DNA of 64,000 nucleotides, taken from contig NZ_QHLL01000001.1 of assembly GCF_006864535.1 (NCBI RefSeq), forward strand, positions 1 to 64,000, read 5' to 3'. A model generated the notes under the pieces. The model saw only the letters and a list, made by a program, of their open reading frames with translations. It was not told the DNA's origin and did not search any database. Below are positions 35,101-41,970 of this stretch, piece after piece. Each line of letters opens with the position of its first letter. Position 1 is the stretch's first letter. The stretch comes from Campylobacter sp. MIT 12-8780 (GTDB lineage Bacteria > Campylobacterota > Campylobacteria > Campylobacterales > Campylobacteraceae). The translations under genes and the position numbers were made by a program.

Positions 35101-37236
35101 TGCAAAGTCTTCTTTTGTGCCTTTGTGTAGCTCATCAAGCAAGGTTTTAATATCGCTTTTGTTGATATTTAAGGCGTTTAGCGAGCTTTCAAGGCGGGCT
35201 GTGGTGGCGTTTAAAATGCCTTTTAAGCTTTCATTTGCCTTGCTATCAAGTGAAGCCACTTCTTTAATGTAGGGCAGTAAAAAACCGCTCTCATCAGCTC
35301 TAATAGCCTTGAAAAGCTCTTGTTGTCGGGTGGTTAAAGAGTTAAGATTTAAAATTTCGCTGAGTTTTTGCGTGTGTTTTGTAAGGGCGTGATCGCTACC
35401 ATATCGCTGCGCTAAAAAGTTGGCAAACTCGCCTAAAGTCTTGCCCTGTTTTGCTTGCAAATCCCCGCCAAATTCTTTATAAAAGCTTTGAAGTTGCGCT
35501 CTTGTGCCCTCATCAACACTTTGAGCGACTAAGTCTTTAGCCGCCTTAAAATTTTGCGTTGGGATACTTTTGGTAAAATTAAGCACAGGCACATACTCAA
35601 CCGCCTTACTCACGCTTGTGGCAACGCTTTTAAACAAAGGCTTGGCATTGACGATCACCGCATCGCCAACCAAGCTTAAAATGCCCTCTTGCGTGGCTAA
35701 AGCAAGGTATTCATCAAGCTTGTGTTCTTTATCATACGCATAATTTGTCAAAGCCACATCACCGATCTTACCAAGCATACTTCCAGCAGCAGCTCCTGCG
35801 ATAGATTTACGCGCAGCATCTTTTAAGCCTTTGCCTTTTTGAAATCCAAGCCACGCCCCAGCTAATGACCCTCCCAGTGAGAGCTGATTTGCCTCAATAA
35901 AGCTTAAAAAATTCGCCCCAAAGTTATTATTGACGCGGTAAATGTGCTCCCCTTTTTTCACATAAAGCTCACCCGAGCCCTCATCAACCAAAGCTTCATC
36001 AAAGCCCGCAAACTCGGCTACTCTTTTAAAATCTCTTTCAAAGTCTGCTTTATCTTTTTCGTTTTTGCCCCCGATGATAAGCCCTTTATAACTTGAGTTT
36101 TCACCCAAACGCACTACAGCACTTCTTAGCTCATCACTGACTGCAAAACGCGCCTCAAAGTCCTTTTTTTCGTCCAAAAAACGCTCTTCATCATCGCCAA
36201 AAAGCTGGTGTCCTGTCTTATCCCAAATACTGCTAAAAAGTCCTCTTTCTTTGTCAATGGCAGCTTTTTCCGCCTCGCTTAAATCCTCAAATGCGTTTTT
36301 TTGATAGGCTTCATTTAAGGTTTTAAGGTGATTAAACTGCTTTAAAGCCGCTTCTTGCAAAAGCTTTGCTTCATCTTTTTGGCTAAAACTTTGCTTTAGA
36401 TTTTCGCTCAAGCCCTCATCAAAGCGGTGCAAAGAAAAAAGATCGCTCGCGTCATTTTGCGTTTTTTGCCACGCTAAAAGAGCTTTTGTATCTTCATCAA
36501 GGGCTTCAAAAGGCACATTTGCAGCGATTAACGCACTTGTGTATGCATCAAGCTTTTTCTTTTTATCCTCATCAAAATCAACGCCTAAAACCGCATTAAA
36601 AAGCTCCTTGCCTGCTTTAAAAAGGGGATTTTCATCTTGTTTTTCTTTGACTATGCTTGCAACTTGGGCTTTTAAATCAGCATTTTGCGTATCAACTTCG
36701 TTTTTTCGTGCTTTAGCCTCTTCGTGCTTGAGCTTTGCGGCGTTAAAATTGGCAGGATTAAGCCAGCTTAAAGCGGCTTTTTCTTCCTCGTTTTCAGCCC
36801 TTGCGTAAGTTTTAAAATTTGGCGTTTGAAAGCCTTGTTTTTTAAGCATTTCAAAGCCTTCATCGACACTTTTTTTGTTTAAATCCTCCCAGTTAATCTC
36901 ACTTTGCTTACTTTGCAAATGCTTCATAATCTCTTCTTTTGAAAAGCCAGCATTTAAAGCCTTATCAAAATCAAAAGCCAAAAGCAAAGCAGGCTTTTCA
37001 TCAGGGTTTGTTTGCTCTTGCGGGGTGTTTGCTTGCTCTTGCGAAGCAGGGTGCAAGCTCGCCAAATCGCTTTGCTCTTCATTTTGCTCTGTGTTTTGCT
37101 CTTCATTTAAAGCAGGAGTTTGCAAAGCAGGAGTGCTTAAAGCTTGATTTTTAAGTGCAGGTGGGTTTAAAGGCTGATTTGCTAGCTCACCTTGCAAGGT
37201 TTTAGGACTTAAATTGATGCTATTTTGCACGCTCAT
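29116..37236 (-). CDS. Giant polyvalent virion protein, 2706 residues
   Basis: Approximate layout by residue: 1-430 helical and polar; 440-500 Gly/Ala-rich hydrophobic stretch (GGSLAGAWLGFQKGKG); 500-1100 helical; 1140-1230 a nuclease-like module ending ITFYSDRN; 1250-1330 coiled coil; 1370-1450 a ddrB/ParB-like domain (VVGNHRSEAMN); 1785-1865 a second nuclease-like module (DLVWGEVWRDEKG...KWIVTAYE); then two copies of DLTHSKDMLKNSQNFNIS (about 2068 and 2246), each followed by another module; 2545-2706 a last module (FGYIDTPYKSVKV...VYFYKPF). Such polyvalent proteins enter the cell with phage or conjugative DNA and carry effectors. Linkers (NSTTKEL) recur between modules. The family calls are by pattern. 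Confidence 0.85.
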   Translation of the reverse strand: MSVQNSINLSPKTLQGELANQPLNPPALKNQALSTPALQTPALNEEQNTEQNEEQSDLASLHPASQEQANTPQEQTNPDEKPALLLAFDFDKALNAGFSKEEIMKHLQSKQSEINWEDLNKKSVDEGFEMLKKQGFQTPNFKTYARAENEEEKAALSWLNPANFNAAKLKHEEAKARKNEVDTQNADLKAQVASIVKEKQDENPLFKAGKELFNAVLGVDFDEDKKKKLDAYTSALIAANVPFEALDEDTKALLAWQKTQNDASDLFSLHRFDEGLSENLKQSFSQKDEAKLLQEAALKQFNHLKTLNEAYQKNAFEDLSEAEKAAIDKERGLFSSIWDKTGHQLFGDDEERFLDEKKDFEARFAVSDELRSAVVRLGENSSYKGLIIGGKNEKDKADFERDFKRVAEFAGFDEALVDEGSGELYVKKGEHIYRVNNNFGANFLSFIEANQLSLGGSLAGAWLGFQKGKGLKDAARKSIAGAAAGSMLGKIGDVALTNYAYDKEHKLDEYLALATQEGILSLVGDAVIVNAKPLFKSVATSVSKAVEYVPVLNFTKSIPTQNFKAAKDLVAQSVDEGTRAQLQSFYKEFGGDLQAKQGKTLGEFANFLAQRYGSDHALTKHTQKLSEILNLNSLTTRQQELFKAIRADESGFLLPYIKEVASLDSKANESLKGILNATTARLESSLNALNINKSDIKTLLDELHKGTKEDFARVSDAIINKLYDDKTYTTTLDKTKFEALKNELESTGALGENELLFLKDIQKNVFDEKGVSFKQLNNARINLNEFLRKASTPSSKNFFKSEAINTLKDEIAKGINQIFSQNKTAYTKVSALYNTALQEYAQMSELLKQSAFKKARDEKQSLDEALDSLIKYAKGQGDGKNNNLDFLRSKLDAPNTAILEMNLLKRFFEKSLASTDESLRVLDSAKFMNELAKLQNFTFQSKEAKEFIKLSQGFHTLFKNDASLAEDLLSKTARKEGSALATSISGAYAQKLVKGLFDFTFRNLPQSFMFGFFKNSIQGAALRHHLRHALQKSVSVDEFNHTLKHSLSKSQFNSQTRKLADELMSELEQTSKALDEEARLMSKSLEEKRGQKEARGLYNVVYNDKFSTQIKKDLQSADYLATLSKGFHFKRGGKGARHIKLEHTIDSTQEGFVTPQEVASLGVKMREFLQKHKEPFLSDQGGKKAFIYEWQDEKGVRFRLVSTANATELQPAPPSTKEELTDEIITFYSDRNLKEPMSFKNPALQENKELKSQAQNPQKNLSLFEKALLEKEELIASKKAEALRQEKEAKEQLKRLEAQQQALRAQKDARAGLGVNENVSFTQGASIHATPLKDTTIIIDDESLPLKATYMVIDKKDIKPSFERAGVQGRSTKQDAVIKNIQEDFKPSLIFDKEGSFDGVPIITKDGQVVVGNHRSEAMNALNKEARKAYEKAVEAKFNIKLKDNEIIVRKLDENTDTKDILRLAFASNAGRESNFGEKALANLARFEKDIENLPNFLNASSVDEMSFLIAKHLDKQGKGLDSFNANLALFANLAKNSKNNDILEGLNEALKHLDAQSKNKILKMYVENAGAFYNIAKDTDLKELDLRNFLADAFVASAKANQTRSEDFKALLESLEHYTSLTAEARKQFDELHPNFTQDIKAQALGLALARFARLENPSASLFEFLHSAKSKLEELIAPNLFDPNGKSLSEANMNDFLKLILAEGQENKDKPALLNALTKLDELETAKRAVSFEDLSKLNEDFGTNYAEFYHKPIEAFHKLKSEQSGQVAGAFERKDLGDIDLVWGEVWRDEKGQIQGFGLSKILQKHPEITAELLADIVENGSLKKQVNEAMQVIKDNYKIVLKSNWKGKPSNKWIVTAYEVEEKGSSISSKPLTKGDNLPLNSSANSTTKELKSQAKLTDSKEYNELINDFINRHPTPLRHTREEIYPKDILNDETLYKEYTEDLQRYIDRELERNFMSKQARIDTMELRTLQVLKQLKEGKPLNPLLRDDEILDLGISLFQVRQMQEELAQKGFHIELAPEVKARLELADQGYEDALYYPSKHTLEVQAHKAEQKQAQDLTHSKDMLKNSQNFNISSALKDLPAENTPLKLDEKELDELLQRFDNVENIKEHLSTRADSEQRKALFNLLDSTLENPHFQYIKDGKDKFLKKFKSSGKEPFFYLLITKDGNKNFITHLKTRDYAYLEKELNKADELVKGADIIEGLRQQAGASKEAINPQPPKANSTTNKTLSQDEQIDFEDLTHSKDMLKNSQNFNISQEFSIIDKEQAKELLKNIKPTPAPQYLSKEEFLEKGLSKFINKENFIKNLENSEDTKRLSYLNLADETYKNYDLKLMGKGESGEERQTFIKAFSYDEDKLFYMLVSEEQNKLLITGIPTKKAREVIKRIENAQSIEARDFEGISSAPSLWQSQTSKSQPSTTEMNSTTKELLSQDNKPNELHSNTHLGSGLFTGSVAGIEEDEQGNLSFDPAQFVAGFLGGAGASKLMSSKVVQDRALTFVKNISKEYENLSAQKPKLFATILQKMDIKTMIGNTDKAKEQARKLFNEELFKRVKNAIDNDEITIMPKSEFKNEEEFKALFDRIDGKFGYIDTPYKSVKVNTHYAFTHFRKNTYDTNRENIKGGFFESFKEPLFVVEHKRDGASEPSVYFYKPFYDKEKQLLNLFGIGVNERGFLNFKTYYLDKQGSRLKSLMKDRNLIIKYMK
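30452..30504. repeat. 53-bp direct repeat in the giant gene, copy 1
   Basis: Identical or nearly identical to 30998-31050 and encoding the DLTHSKDMLKNSQNFNIS segment. It contains a palindrome (GATATGTTAAA / TTTAACATATC). Recombination between the copies would remove 546 bp, 182 codons, in frame, including one module. Confidence 0.85.
30998..31050. repeat. 53-bp direct repeat in the giant gene, copy 2
   Basis: Second copy of the repeat at 30452-30504, same strand and same reading frame, with the same internal palindrome. Confidence 0.85.
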
Positions 37237-37255
37237 TTTTTGCCTTTTTGCCTTT

Positions 37256-37292
37256 ATTGTAGGAAAAAAGAGCGTTGTTAAAAAGGGTTAAA
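37256..37292 (-). promoter_or_regulatory. Phage operon promoter 3 (TTTAACCC family)
   Basis: TTTAACCC (37292-37285), a 23-base spacer and TACAAT (37261-37256) lie before the giant gene. The upstream box overlaps the last codons of the YafQ-like toxin gene. Confidence 0.82.
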
Positions 37293-37557
37293 ATAATTTG
37301 CTATGCGAGCCAAGATACAAAGCACTTAGCACTAAAATTGTTTCTTTTTTCTCATAGATTAAAAGCAAATCAGGGTTTATGTGGCATTCTCTAAAGTTTT
37401 TAAACGAGCCTAAAAGCTTATGATCTTTGTATTTTTCATCTAAAACTTCATCATTAGCTAGTTTTTCAAGAACTTTTAGGGTTTTTTCTTTGTTTTTAGT
37501 GTCAAGTTTTTTAAAAGACTTTTTAAAAGCAGAACTAAGATAAATTTCATACTTCAT
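37288..37557 (-). CDS. YafQ-type RelE-superfamily mRNA interferase toxin
   Basis: The 89-residue protein has the YafQ pattern: SSAFKKSFKKLDTKN, then HKLLGSFKNFRECHINPDLLLIYEK, ending in ALYLGSHSKLF with the catalytic-type His. Ribosome-dependent cleavage of mRNA is the family's known action. Its ATG overlaps the antitoxin stop codon (TAATG), the usual antitoxin-first coupling. Located between portal and giant gene. Confidence 0.9.
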   Translation of the reverse strand: MKYEIYLSSAFKKSFKKLDTKNKEKTLKVLEKLANDEVLDEKYKDHKLLGSFKNFRECHINPDLLLIYEKKETILVLSALYLGSHSKLF

Positions 37558-37769
37558 TAAGCTAAATCAGCCCTTAATTCTTGCATACTTTTAAAGGTTT
37601 TAAGCTTGCCTTTTTTATAAAGCTCATCGCATTTTTGGCTTTCTTTTTCAAGCTCTTTGATAAGCTCTTCTTTGTTTTTCTCAACCAAAACTTTGGCTTT
37701 TACGCCCTTTGCTAAAGCCTTAAAAGCAGGTAAAAATTCTTCATCAACATTCATAATCGTTAAAGTCAT
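37557..37769 (-). CDS. Antitoxin of the YafQ-type pair
   Basis: I chose the ATG at 37769, with GGAAGAG 3-9 bases upstream, giving 70 residues; an earlier in-frame ATG at 37793 lacks a good site. The protein has a short strand (TLTIMNVDEEF), a charged helical middle and a final helix (TFKSMQELRADLA) of the type that wraps around the toxin. It would neutralise the toxin and repress the pair. Confidence 0.82.
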   Translation of the reverse strand: MTLTIMNVDEEFLPAFKALAKGVKAKVLVEKNKEELIKELEKESQKCDELYKKGKLKTFKSMQELRADLA

Positions 37770-37861
37770 CAACTCTTCCTTTGCTTTTTTCACTCAATTA
37801 TAACACTTTTAAGGTTGAAAGTCAAAAAGCAAGGCTTAAAAAGCAAAATCCACCCTTTCAC

Positions 37862-39577
37862 TCATCTTAGATCAATGCCTTTTTCTCTTGGGCTTTGTGT
37901 TTGATCTTCGTTGTTTGCGTTTTGCTGGGCGATTTGATTTGCTAGCTCGCCTTGAGCGGTGTATTTGTAGGCTTTTGCTTCAAGCTCGCTGATCTTTGCT
38001 TGCATTTCTTTGATCGCAAGTTGCATTTGCATTTCTTGCATTTTAGCCTCTTGGGGCGAGCTTTGAGCTTGCGCTTCTTCAGCCTGCGCTAAAAGCTCTT
38101 CTAAATCCTCAGCGATTGGGCTGTTTGTGTCTTTGAGCATTAAAGGCAGGATATTTGCGACGATGTCAGGGCGGATTGAAGCTATGGTTTTAAGCATTTC
38201 GCTCCAGTGTGCAAATCGCTCTTCTCTACCTTGAGTTTTCAGCTGTGTTTGATAGATAAGATCAAATTTGCCCACTTTGATGGTGTTTTCTTCGCTGTCA
38301 TTGATCGTAAAAAAGCGTTCGCCCACCTTTTTATCCACGATTTTAAACACTTGCTTTTTGGTAAAATAGTGCATAATCAGATCAAGAGCCTTGCGGAAGA
38401 TGTCTTTATCCATCTCATCGCTGGTTTTGATGTATTCGCTCAGCCCCATAAGTCCAGCATCTCTTCTTTGTGCGATTGCTACGCCACTTTGGCGGTTTAT
38501 GGCTGTGCCTAGTGCTTCATCGTTTAGCCCGCTTAAAATTTTAGCGAGGTTGCGTTTTTCATTTGCCTTTTGAGAAAGCACACTGATATCGGCGTGATGT
38601 TGCACGAAGTGGATTTTGTTCTCTTTTAATGCCCCATCTCTGACCTTGACGATCGCATTATCAAGGCTTGCCTCGCTGATAAAGCTTTGCGCATCAATGA
38701 CAGCACCTTCTTCAAAAAAGGCTTTGAGCGAGCCCATCATATTTGCCATACGATTTTCAGCAAAGTTAATATAATCTTGCAGTGGCTTAATATCCCTAAA
38801 AAGCCCATACCAGCGGTGTTTTTCATCGATTGAATACTTGGCGATGACAAAGGGGTGCGAAGCGGTTTTAAAGGGCGCTTTTTCATACAGATAAAGCTGC
38901 CCTTTTTCGCTGAAGCAGTAGCGGTTAAAACTACTCATTTTCTTGCCGTTTTCATCAAAATCATCTTCTTTAATCCAACTTTCAATGATAGTTGTTCGTG
39001 GCTCGTATTCGTCCAACTCATCGATGATCACATCTTCGCCAAAAAGCCTTCTTGCCTCGCTTGCACTTAAATTTAAACGGCGATGAAAACGGCGCGCGTC
39101 GCTGGCGTCTTTTTCAAGAGAGAATTTATCGATGATAAAACAATCACTTGGCACATTTTCAAGCTCGATATGAAAATCCCCTTCCTCATCTTGCACGATC
39201 CAAAGGCACATTACAGCCATACCAAAGATGAGCTCTTTATCTCTTTTGATGATCTCTTTATCAAAGCTTTTTTGCTGAGAAAAAACCTTTAAGATATCAT
39301 TTAAAAGCGTGGCTTTGGCTTTATCCTCGACTTGACGCCCTGAAAGCTTGACTTCTTGGATACTTTCGCTTTTATAGCCTAGGATTTTAGCCACGATCAT
39401 TTTATAAATATTCTCAATAATGGGCGTTTGCCCCCTTTCTTTAATCACTGCAAGCACATCAGAGGGAAGCTGGTTGCCATGATAATACTCCTTTGCCTCA
39501 TAATACTCTTTAATGCTGCTTTCATTTGCCTTGCGATCCATTTCATAAAGGGCTTTAAGCTCGGTTATAGTTTTCAT
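37862..39577 (-). CDS. Portal protein, P22-like
   Basis: The 571-residue protein starts with a helical region containing EYYHGNQLP and a QTPIIENIYKMIVAKILGY segment seen in P22-type portals. It continues with a mixed wing and stem region, and ends in a coiled coil (Gln/Glu/Ala-rich). Twelve copies form the ring through which DNA is packaged and ejected. It has its own promoter (39626-39662). Together with the N4-like capsid it points to a podovirus-like particle. Confidence 0.88.
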   Translation of the reverse strand: MKTITELKALYEMDRKANESSIKEYYEAKEYYHGNQLPSDVLAVIKERGQTPIIENIYKMIVAKILGYKSESIQEVKLSGRQVEDKAKATLLNDILKVFSQQKSFDKEIIKRDKELIFGMAVMCLWIVQDEEGDFHIELENVPSDCFIIDKFSLEKDASDARRFHRRLNLSASEARRLFGEDVIIDELDEYEPRTTIIESWIKEDDFDENGKKMSSFNRYCFSEKGQLYLYEKAPFKTASHPFVIAKYSIDEKHRWYGLFRDIKPLQDYINFAENRMANMMGSLKAFFEEGAVIDAQSFISEASLDNAIVKVRDGALKENKIHFVQHHADISVLSQKANEKRNLAKILSGLNDEALGTAINRQSGVAIAQRRDAGLMGLSEYIKTSDEMDKDIFRKALDLIMHYFTKKQVFKIVDKKVGERFFTINDSEENTIKVGKFDLIYQTQLKTQGREERFAHWSEMLKTIASIRPDIVANILPLMLKDTNSPIAEDLEELLAQAEEAQAQSSPQEAKMQEMQMQLAIKEMQAKISELEAKAYKYTAQGELANQIAQQNANNEDQTQSPREKGIDLR

Positions 39578-39625
39578 TTGCTTTGCTTTTTTTGGAATTA
39601 ACTTTTTTTAAGTTTTTTTGGTTAG

Positions 39626-39662
39626 AATTTAGCCTAAAAACAAACGCAAAAAAAGGGTTAAG
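39626..39662 (-). promoter_or_regulatory. Phage operon promoter 2 (TTTAACCC family)
   Basis: CTTAACCC (39662-39655), a 23-base spacer and TAAATT (39631-39626) precede the portal gene. Confidence 0.78.
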
Positions 39663-39685
39663 CCAAAACAAAAAAAGGAAAAAGT

Positions 39686-39835
39686 ATGCAAACAACAGCT
39701 AAAAGCGTGGCTGAGAAAAAAAACAAAGACGAGTTTAGCCAAAGGCAAGCCGTTAAAAAAACTATGCAAAAAATGGAAAAAGAGCTTGACAAACCTGCTA
39801 TTAAAGCCGTATTTGAGCGATTAAAGGATAAATGA
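39686..39835 (+). CDS. Small Phd-like antitoxin of the Doc pair
   Basis: The 49-residue, highly charged protein (RQAVKKTMQKMEKELDKPAIKAVFERL) has an AAAGGAAAAA site and its stop codon overlaps the Doc start (ATGA). Size, charge and coupling suit an antitoxin whose C-terminal helix binds Doc. It lacks a recognisable Phd DNA-binding part, so autoregulation is uncertain. Confidence 0.7.
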   Translation: MQTTAKSVAEKKNKDEFSQRQAVKKTMQKMEKELDKPAIKAVFERLKDK

Positions 39836-40218
39836 ATTATATAAGACTTGATGAAGCCATCGCCATACACGATAAAATCATTGAAAAAATAGGTGGCTTA
39901 GGCGGATACAATGAACAACAAATCGTTTATCTAGCTAGTGCTTTAGAGCACATAAAAAACGATGAGTATTATCCTAGTATCGCCGATAAAATCACTCATT
40001 TAATGTTTTCTTGCATACAATTTCACCCATTTTTAGACGCAAATAAACGCACTTCGATATTTTTAGCTATGCACTTTTTGGATTTGGAGGGTATTTACAG
40101 CGATGAATTTGCTGAACTTATGGAAAATGTCGTCGTAAATGTAGCCAGCGGCTTAACTTCAAAAGATGAATTAAACCAAGTGATACAACAATTCATCACT
40201 GAAAAAAGCCACAAATAA
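39832..40218 (+). CDS. Doc-like toxin (Fic/Doc family)
   Basis: The 128-residue protein carries the motif HPFLDANKRTS at about residues 62-72, the Doc form of the Fic signature (HxFxDxNKR), after a typical Y..LDEAIAIHDKIIEKIGG N-terminus. Doc proteins phosphorylate elongation factor Tu and stop translation. It lies opposite to the portal operon on the plus strand. Confidence 0.9.
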   Translation: MNYIRLDEAIAIHDKIIEKIGGLGGYNEQQIVYLASALEHIKNDEYYPSIADKITHLMFSCIQFHPFLDANKRTSIFLAMHFLDLEGIYSDEFAELMENVVVNVASGLTSKDELNQVIQQFITEKSHK

Positions 40219-40250
40219 GCCTTTGTGCTCTAGGGCTTGCCCTTTGCTTG

Positions 40251-40502
40251 TTATCTTGTGTTTTTGGTATAAAGCTTGATCTCATATCTTTTAATCACTT
40301 GCTTTTGTTGCACTTCAAATGCAAGTTTAAAAAGGTTCATACTCAAGCAAATCGGGCAATAACACGAGTAAAAAAACTCTTTTTCTTTTGCCCTAAACAA
40401 TTCTTTAAACTCAGCCTTAAACTCATCACTATCGTTTAAACTAAAGACATTGTCGCATTTTTCGCAAGTTACATAGGCATTTTTAAACTTAAATACTCTC
40501 AT
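40251..40502 (-). CDS. Zinc-ribbon-like small protein
   Basis: The 83-residue protein has CEKC at about residues 14-17 and CYCPIC at about 47-52, two half-sites of a zinc ribbon, with a charged helix between them. Its start (ATG at 40502) follows the stop of the preceding gene directly. Small zinc-finger proteins activate late transcription in some phages (Ogr/Delta of P2-like phages), so it is a candidate partner for the TTTAACCC promoters. No direct evidence. Confidence 0.72.
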   Translation of the reverse strand: MRVFKFKNAYVTCEKCDNVFSLNDSDEFKAEFKELFRAKEKEFFYSCYCPICLSMNLFKLAFEVQQKQVIKRYEIKLYTKNTR

Positions 40503-41201
40503 TTAAAATCTCTGCGTTGGTAAGTCTTGTGTGTTTTTGCGCGCAGCAAGCAAGGGCTGAAGCATCCAAGGAACTTTTGGGCTTTGAGCGGGCTGGGGCT
40601 GGGTAGCTGGGCTTGGCTGGGGTTCAGTGGCTGGGCTTGGGCTTGGCTGGCTGGACAAAGGAGCTGGGCTGGCTTGATTTTCAGTAGTGCTTGGCTGGCT
40701 TGAGTTAGCAGGAGCGTTTGAAGCAAGTTGTGTTTGAGTGGCTGGGCTGGACGAAGGAGCAGACTGCGTTTGAGTATCATCTTTTTCAGTGGTGGCTGGG
40801 CTTTGAGCGTCATCTTTTTTATACCGCGTGTCATCCATTAATTTAAAATCTTTCTTCATTTGCTTTGTCTGTTCGTGCGTTGCGTTTGCATTGGCGTTCA
40901 TATTCCACGCTTGAGCCTTGCCGACTTTTTCATTAATCGCCATTTGCCTTTGATTTAAGACGTGTTGCGTATCAAACTGGCGGGCTTTTTCTAAAAGCAA
41001 GTCCTTATTTGCCTTTGTTTGCTCCTCAAGTTGCCTTCTTTTAAGCAAATGATCCCTATACTCGCTAAAATAGCTCATCGCTGAGTTTAAGCCTTGCTGG
41101 ATACCTTGCGTCATCGATGCTGTCGTGTTTTGCATAGCTTGAGCGTTTGCGATCATCCCGCTAAGTGCTGAACTCCCTGCGTTGATATTTTCTCTTGGCA
41201 T
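40503..41201 (-). CDS. Virion-operon protein with a Pro/Gln/Ser-rich tail
   Basis: The 232-residue protein has a helical N-terminal half (about 1-115) and a low-complexity region (about 125-210) of Ser-Pro-Ala-Thr-Gln repeats such as SPATEPQPSPATQPQPAQSP, with many small direct repeats in the DNA. It is preceded by structured leader block D. No family recognised. Its position in the operon that begins at 42.4 kb suggests a virion component. Confidence 0.72.
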   Translation of the reverse strand: MPRENINAGSSALSGMIANAQAMQNTTASMTQGIQQGLNSAMSYFSEYRDHLLKRRQLEEQTKANKDLLLEKARQFDTQHVLNQRQMAINEKVGKAQAWNMNANANATHEQTKQMKKDFKLMDDTRYKKDDAQSPATTEKDDTQTQSAPSSSPATQTQLASNAPANSSQPSTTENQASPAPLSSQPSPSPATEPQPSPATQPQPAQSPKVPWMLQPLLAARKNTQDLPTQRF

Positions 41202-41218
41202 TTTAATTTCCTTTCTTT

Positions 41219-41560
41219 TTTTTATTTACTTTCACCGCAGAAGCGAAGCTCCTGCTAAAGTAACAAACCTAAAGGCTTCCCGACCCTTTTTTTGCTTACG
41301 CAACTGCAAGCAGAAGCTTCGCAAAAAGCCCCTTGTCTGGTGTGCCCAACTTTTCTTTCATTCAAGCTAAAGCAACTTCTGCTTGCAGTTACGAGTGCAA
41401 CGCACGAAGTAAAAACCTAAAGGCTACCCGAGCTTTTTTTCGCAAGCGAAAAGCCCCCGCTCTGGTGTGCCCAACTTTTTTGTATCCTCTGTCTGGTTGC
41501 CAACTTTTTGCTATTCTTGTGGCTTTTGAGCTAAGCTTTTAGCTTGCCCCGATCTTTTTT
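41219..41560 (-). ncRNA. Structured leader block D
   Basis: The 364 bases between the 134- and 232-residue genes contain the same modules: TTACTTT/AAAGTAA (41257-41263 with 41226-41232) around an inner stem with the G-U wobble, CTGC-rich hairpins, and repeats of the GTTGGCTAC words. The full GGCTAC/GTAGCC module seen in blocks A-C appears deleted here. Confidence 0.75.
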
Positions 41561-41565
41561 TGCTT

Positions 41566-41970
41566 TTATTGAGCAAAAAGCCTCCTGCAAAGCTTTTGAT
41601 AGGCTTTGTTGATGATGTATTCTTCGCCCTTTTCTTGCAAAATCAAATCAAAATCCAAAAACAAAGCGATCATCTTTTTATCAAAGGTATCAGCGTTTTG
41701 ATGGTGCAAGTTGTGGCATAAAAAGTGCTCTAAAAAAGCAAGATTAAGCTTTGAAAAGTCAAAATTTTTCAAAGCATGCTCAAATTCTAAAACCCCCTTG
41801 CCCTCATACACCCTAAAAATCAGCCTTTCCTCGCTTTGATAATACCCGCCAAAACGGCTCAGCTCAAGCTCGTTTTCGCCCTGTTTGAGCTTTAAAAGGG
41901 CTGATTTTGAGTTTGAAAAGCGATCCTTTTTGACGCAGTTTAAAGCACGAGGCAAGCTAATAAGACGCAT
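41566..41970 (-). CDS. Virion-operon protein, 134 residues
   Basis: A small, mixed alpha/beta protein with no membrane segment and an HFLCHNLHHQNADTF stretch. It follows the 157-residue gene with no gap and precedes leader block D. I recognise no family; a head or connector protein is the inference from position. Confidence 0.7.
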   Translation of the reverse strand: MRLISLPRALNCVKKDRFSNSKSALLKLKQGENELELSRFGGYYQSEERLIFRVYEGKGVLEFEHALKNFDFSKLNLAFLEHFLCHNLHHQNADTFDKKMIALFLDFDLILQEKGEEYIINKAYQKLCRRLFAQ

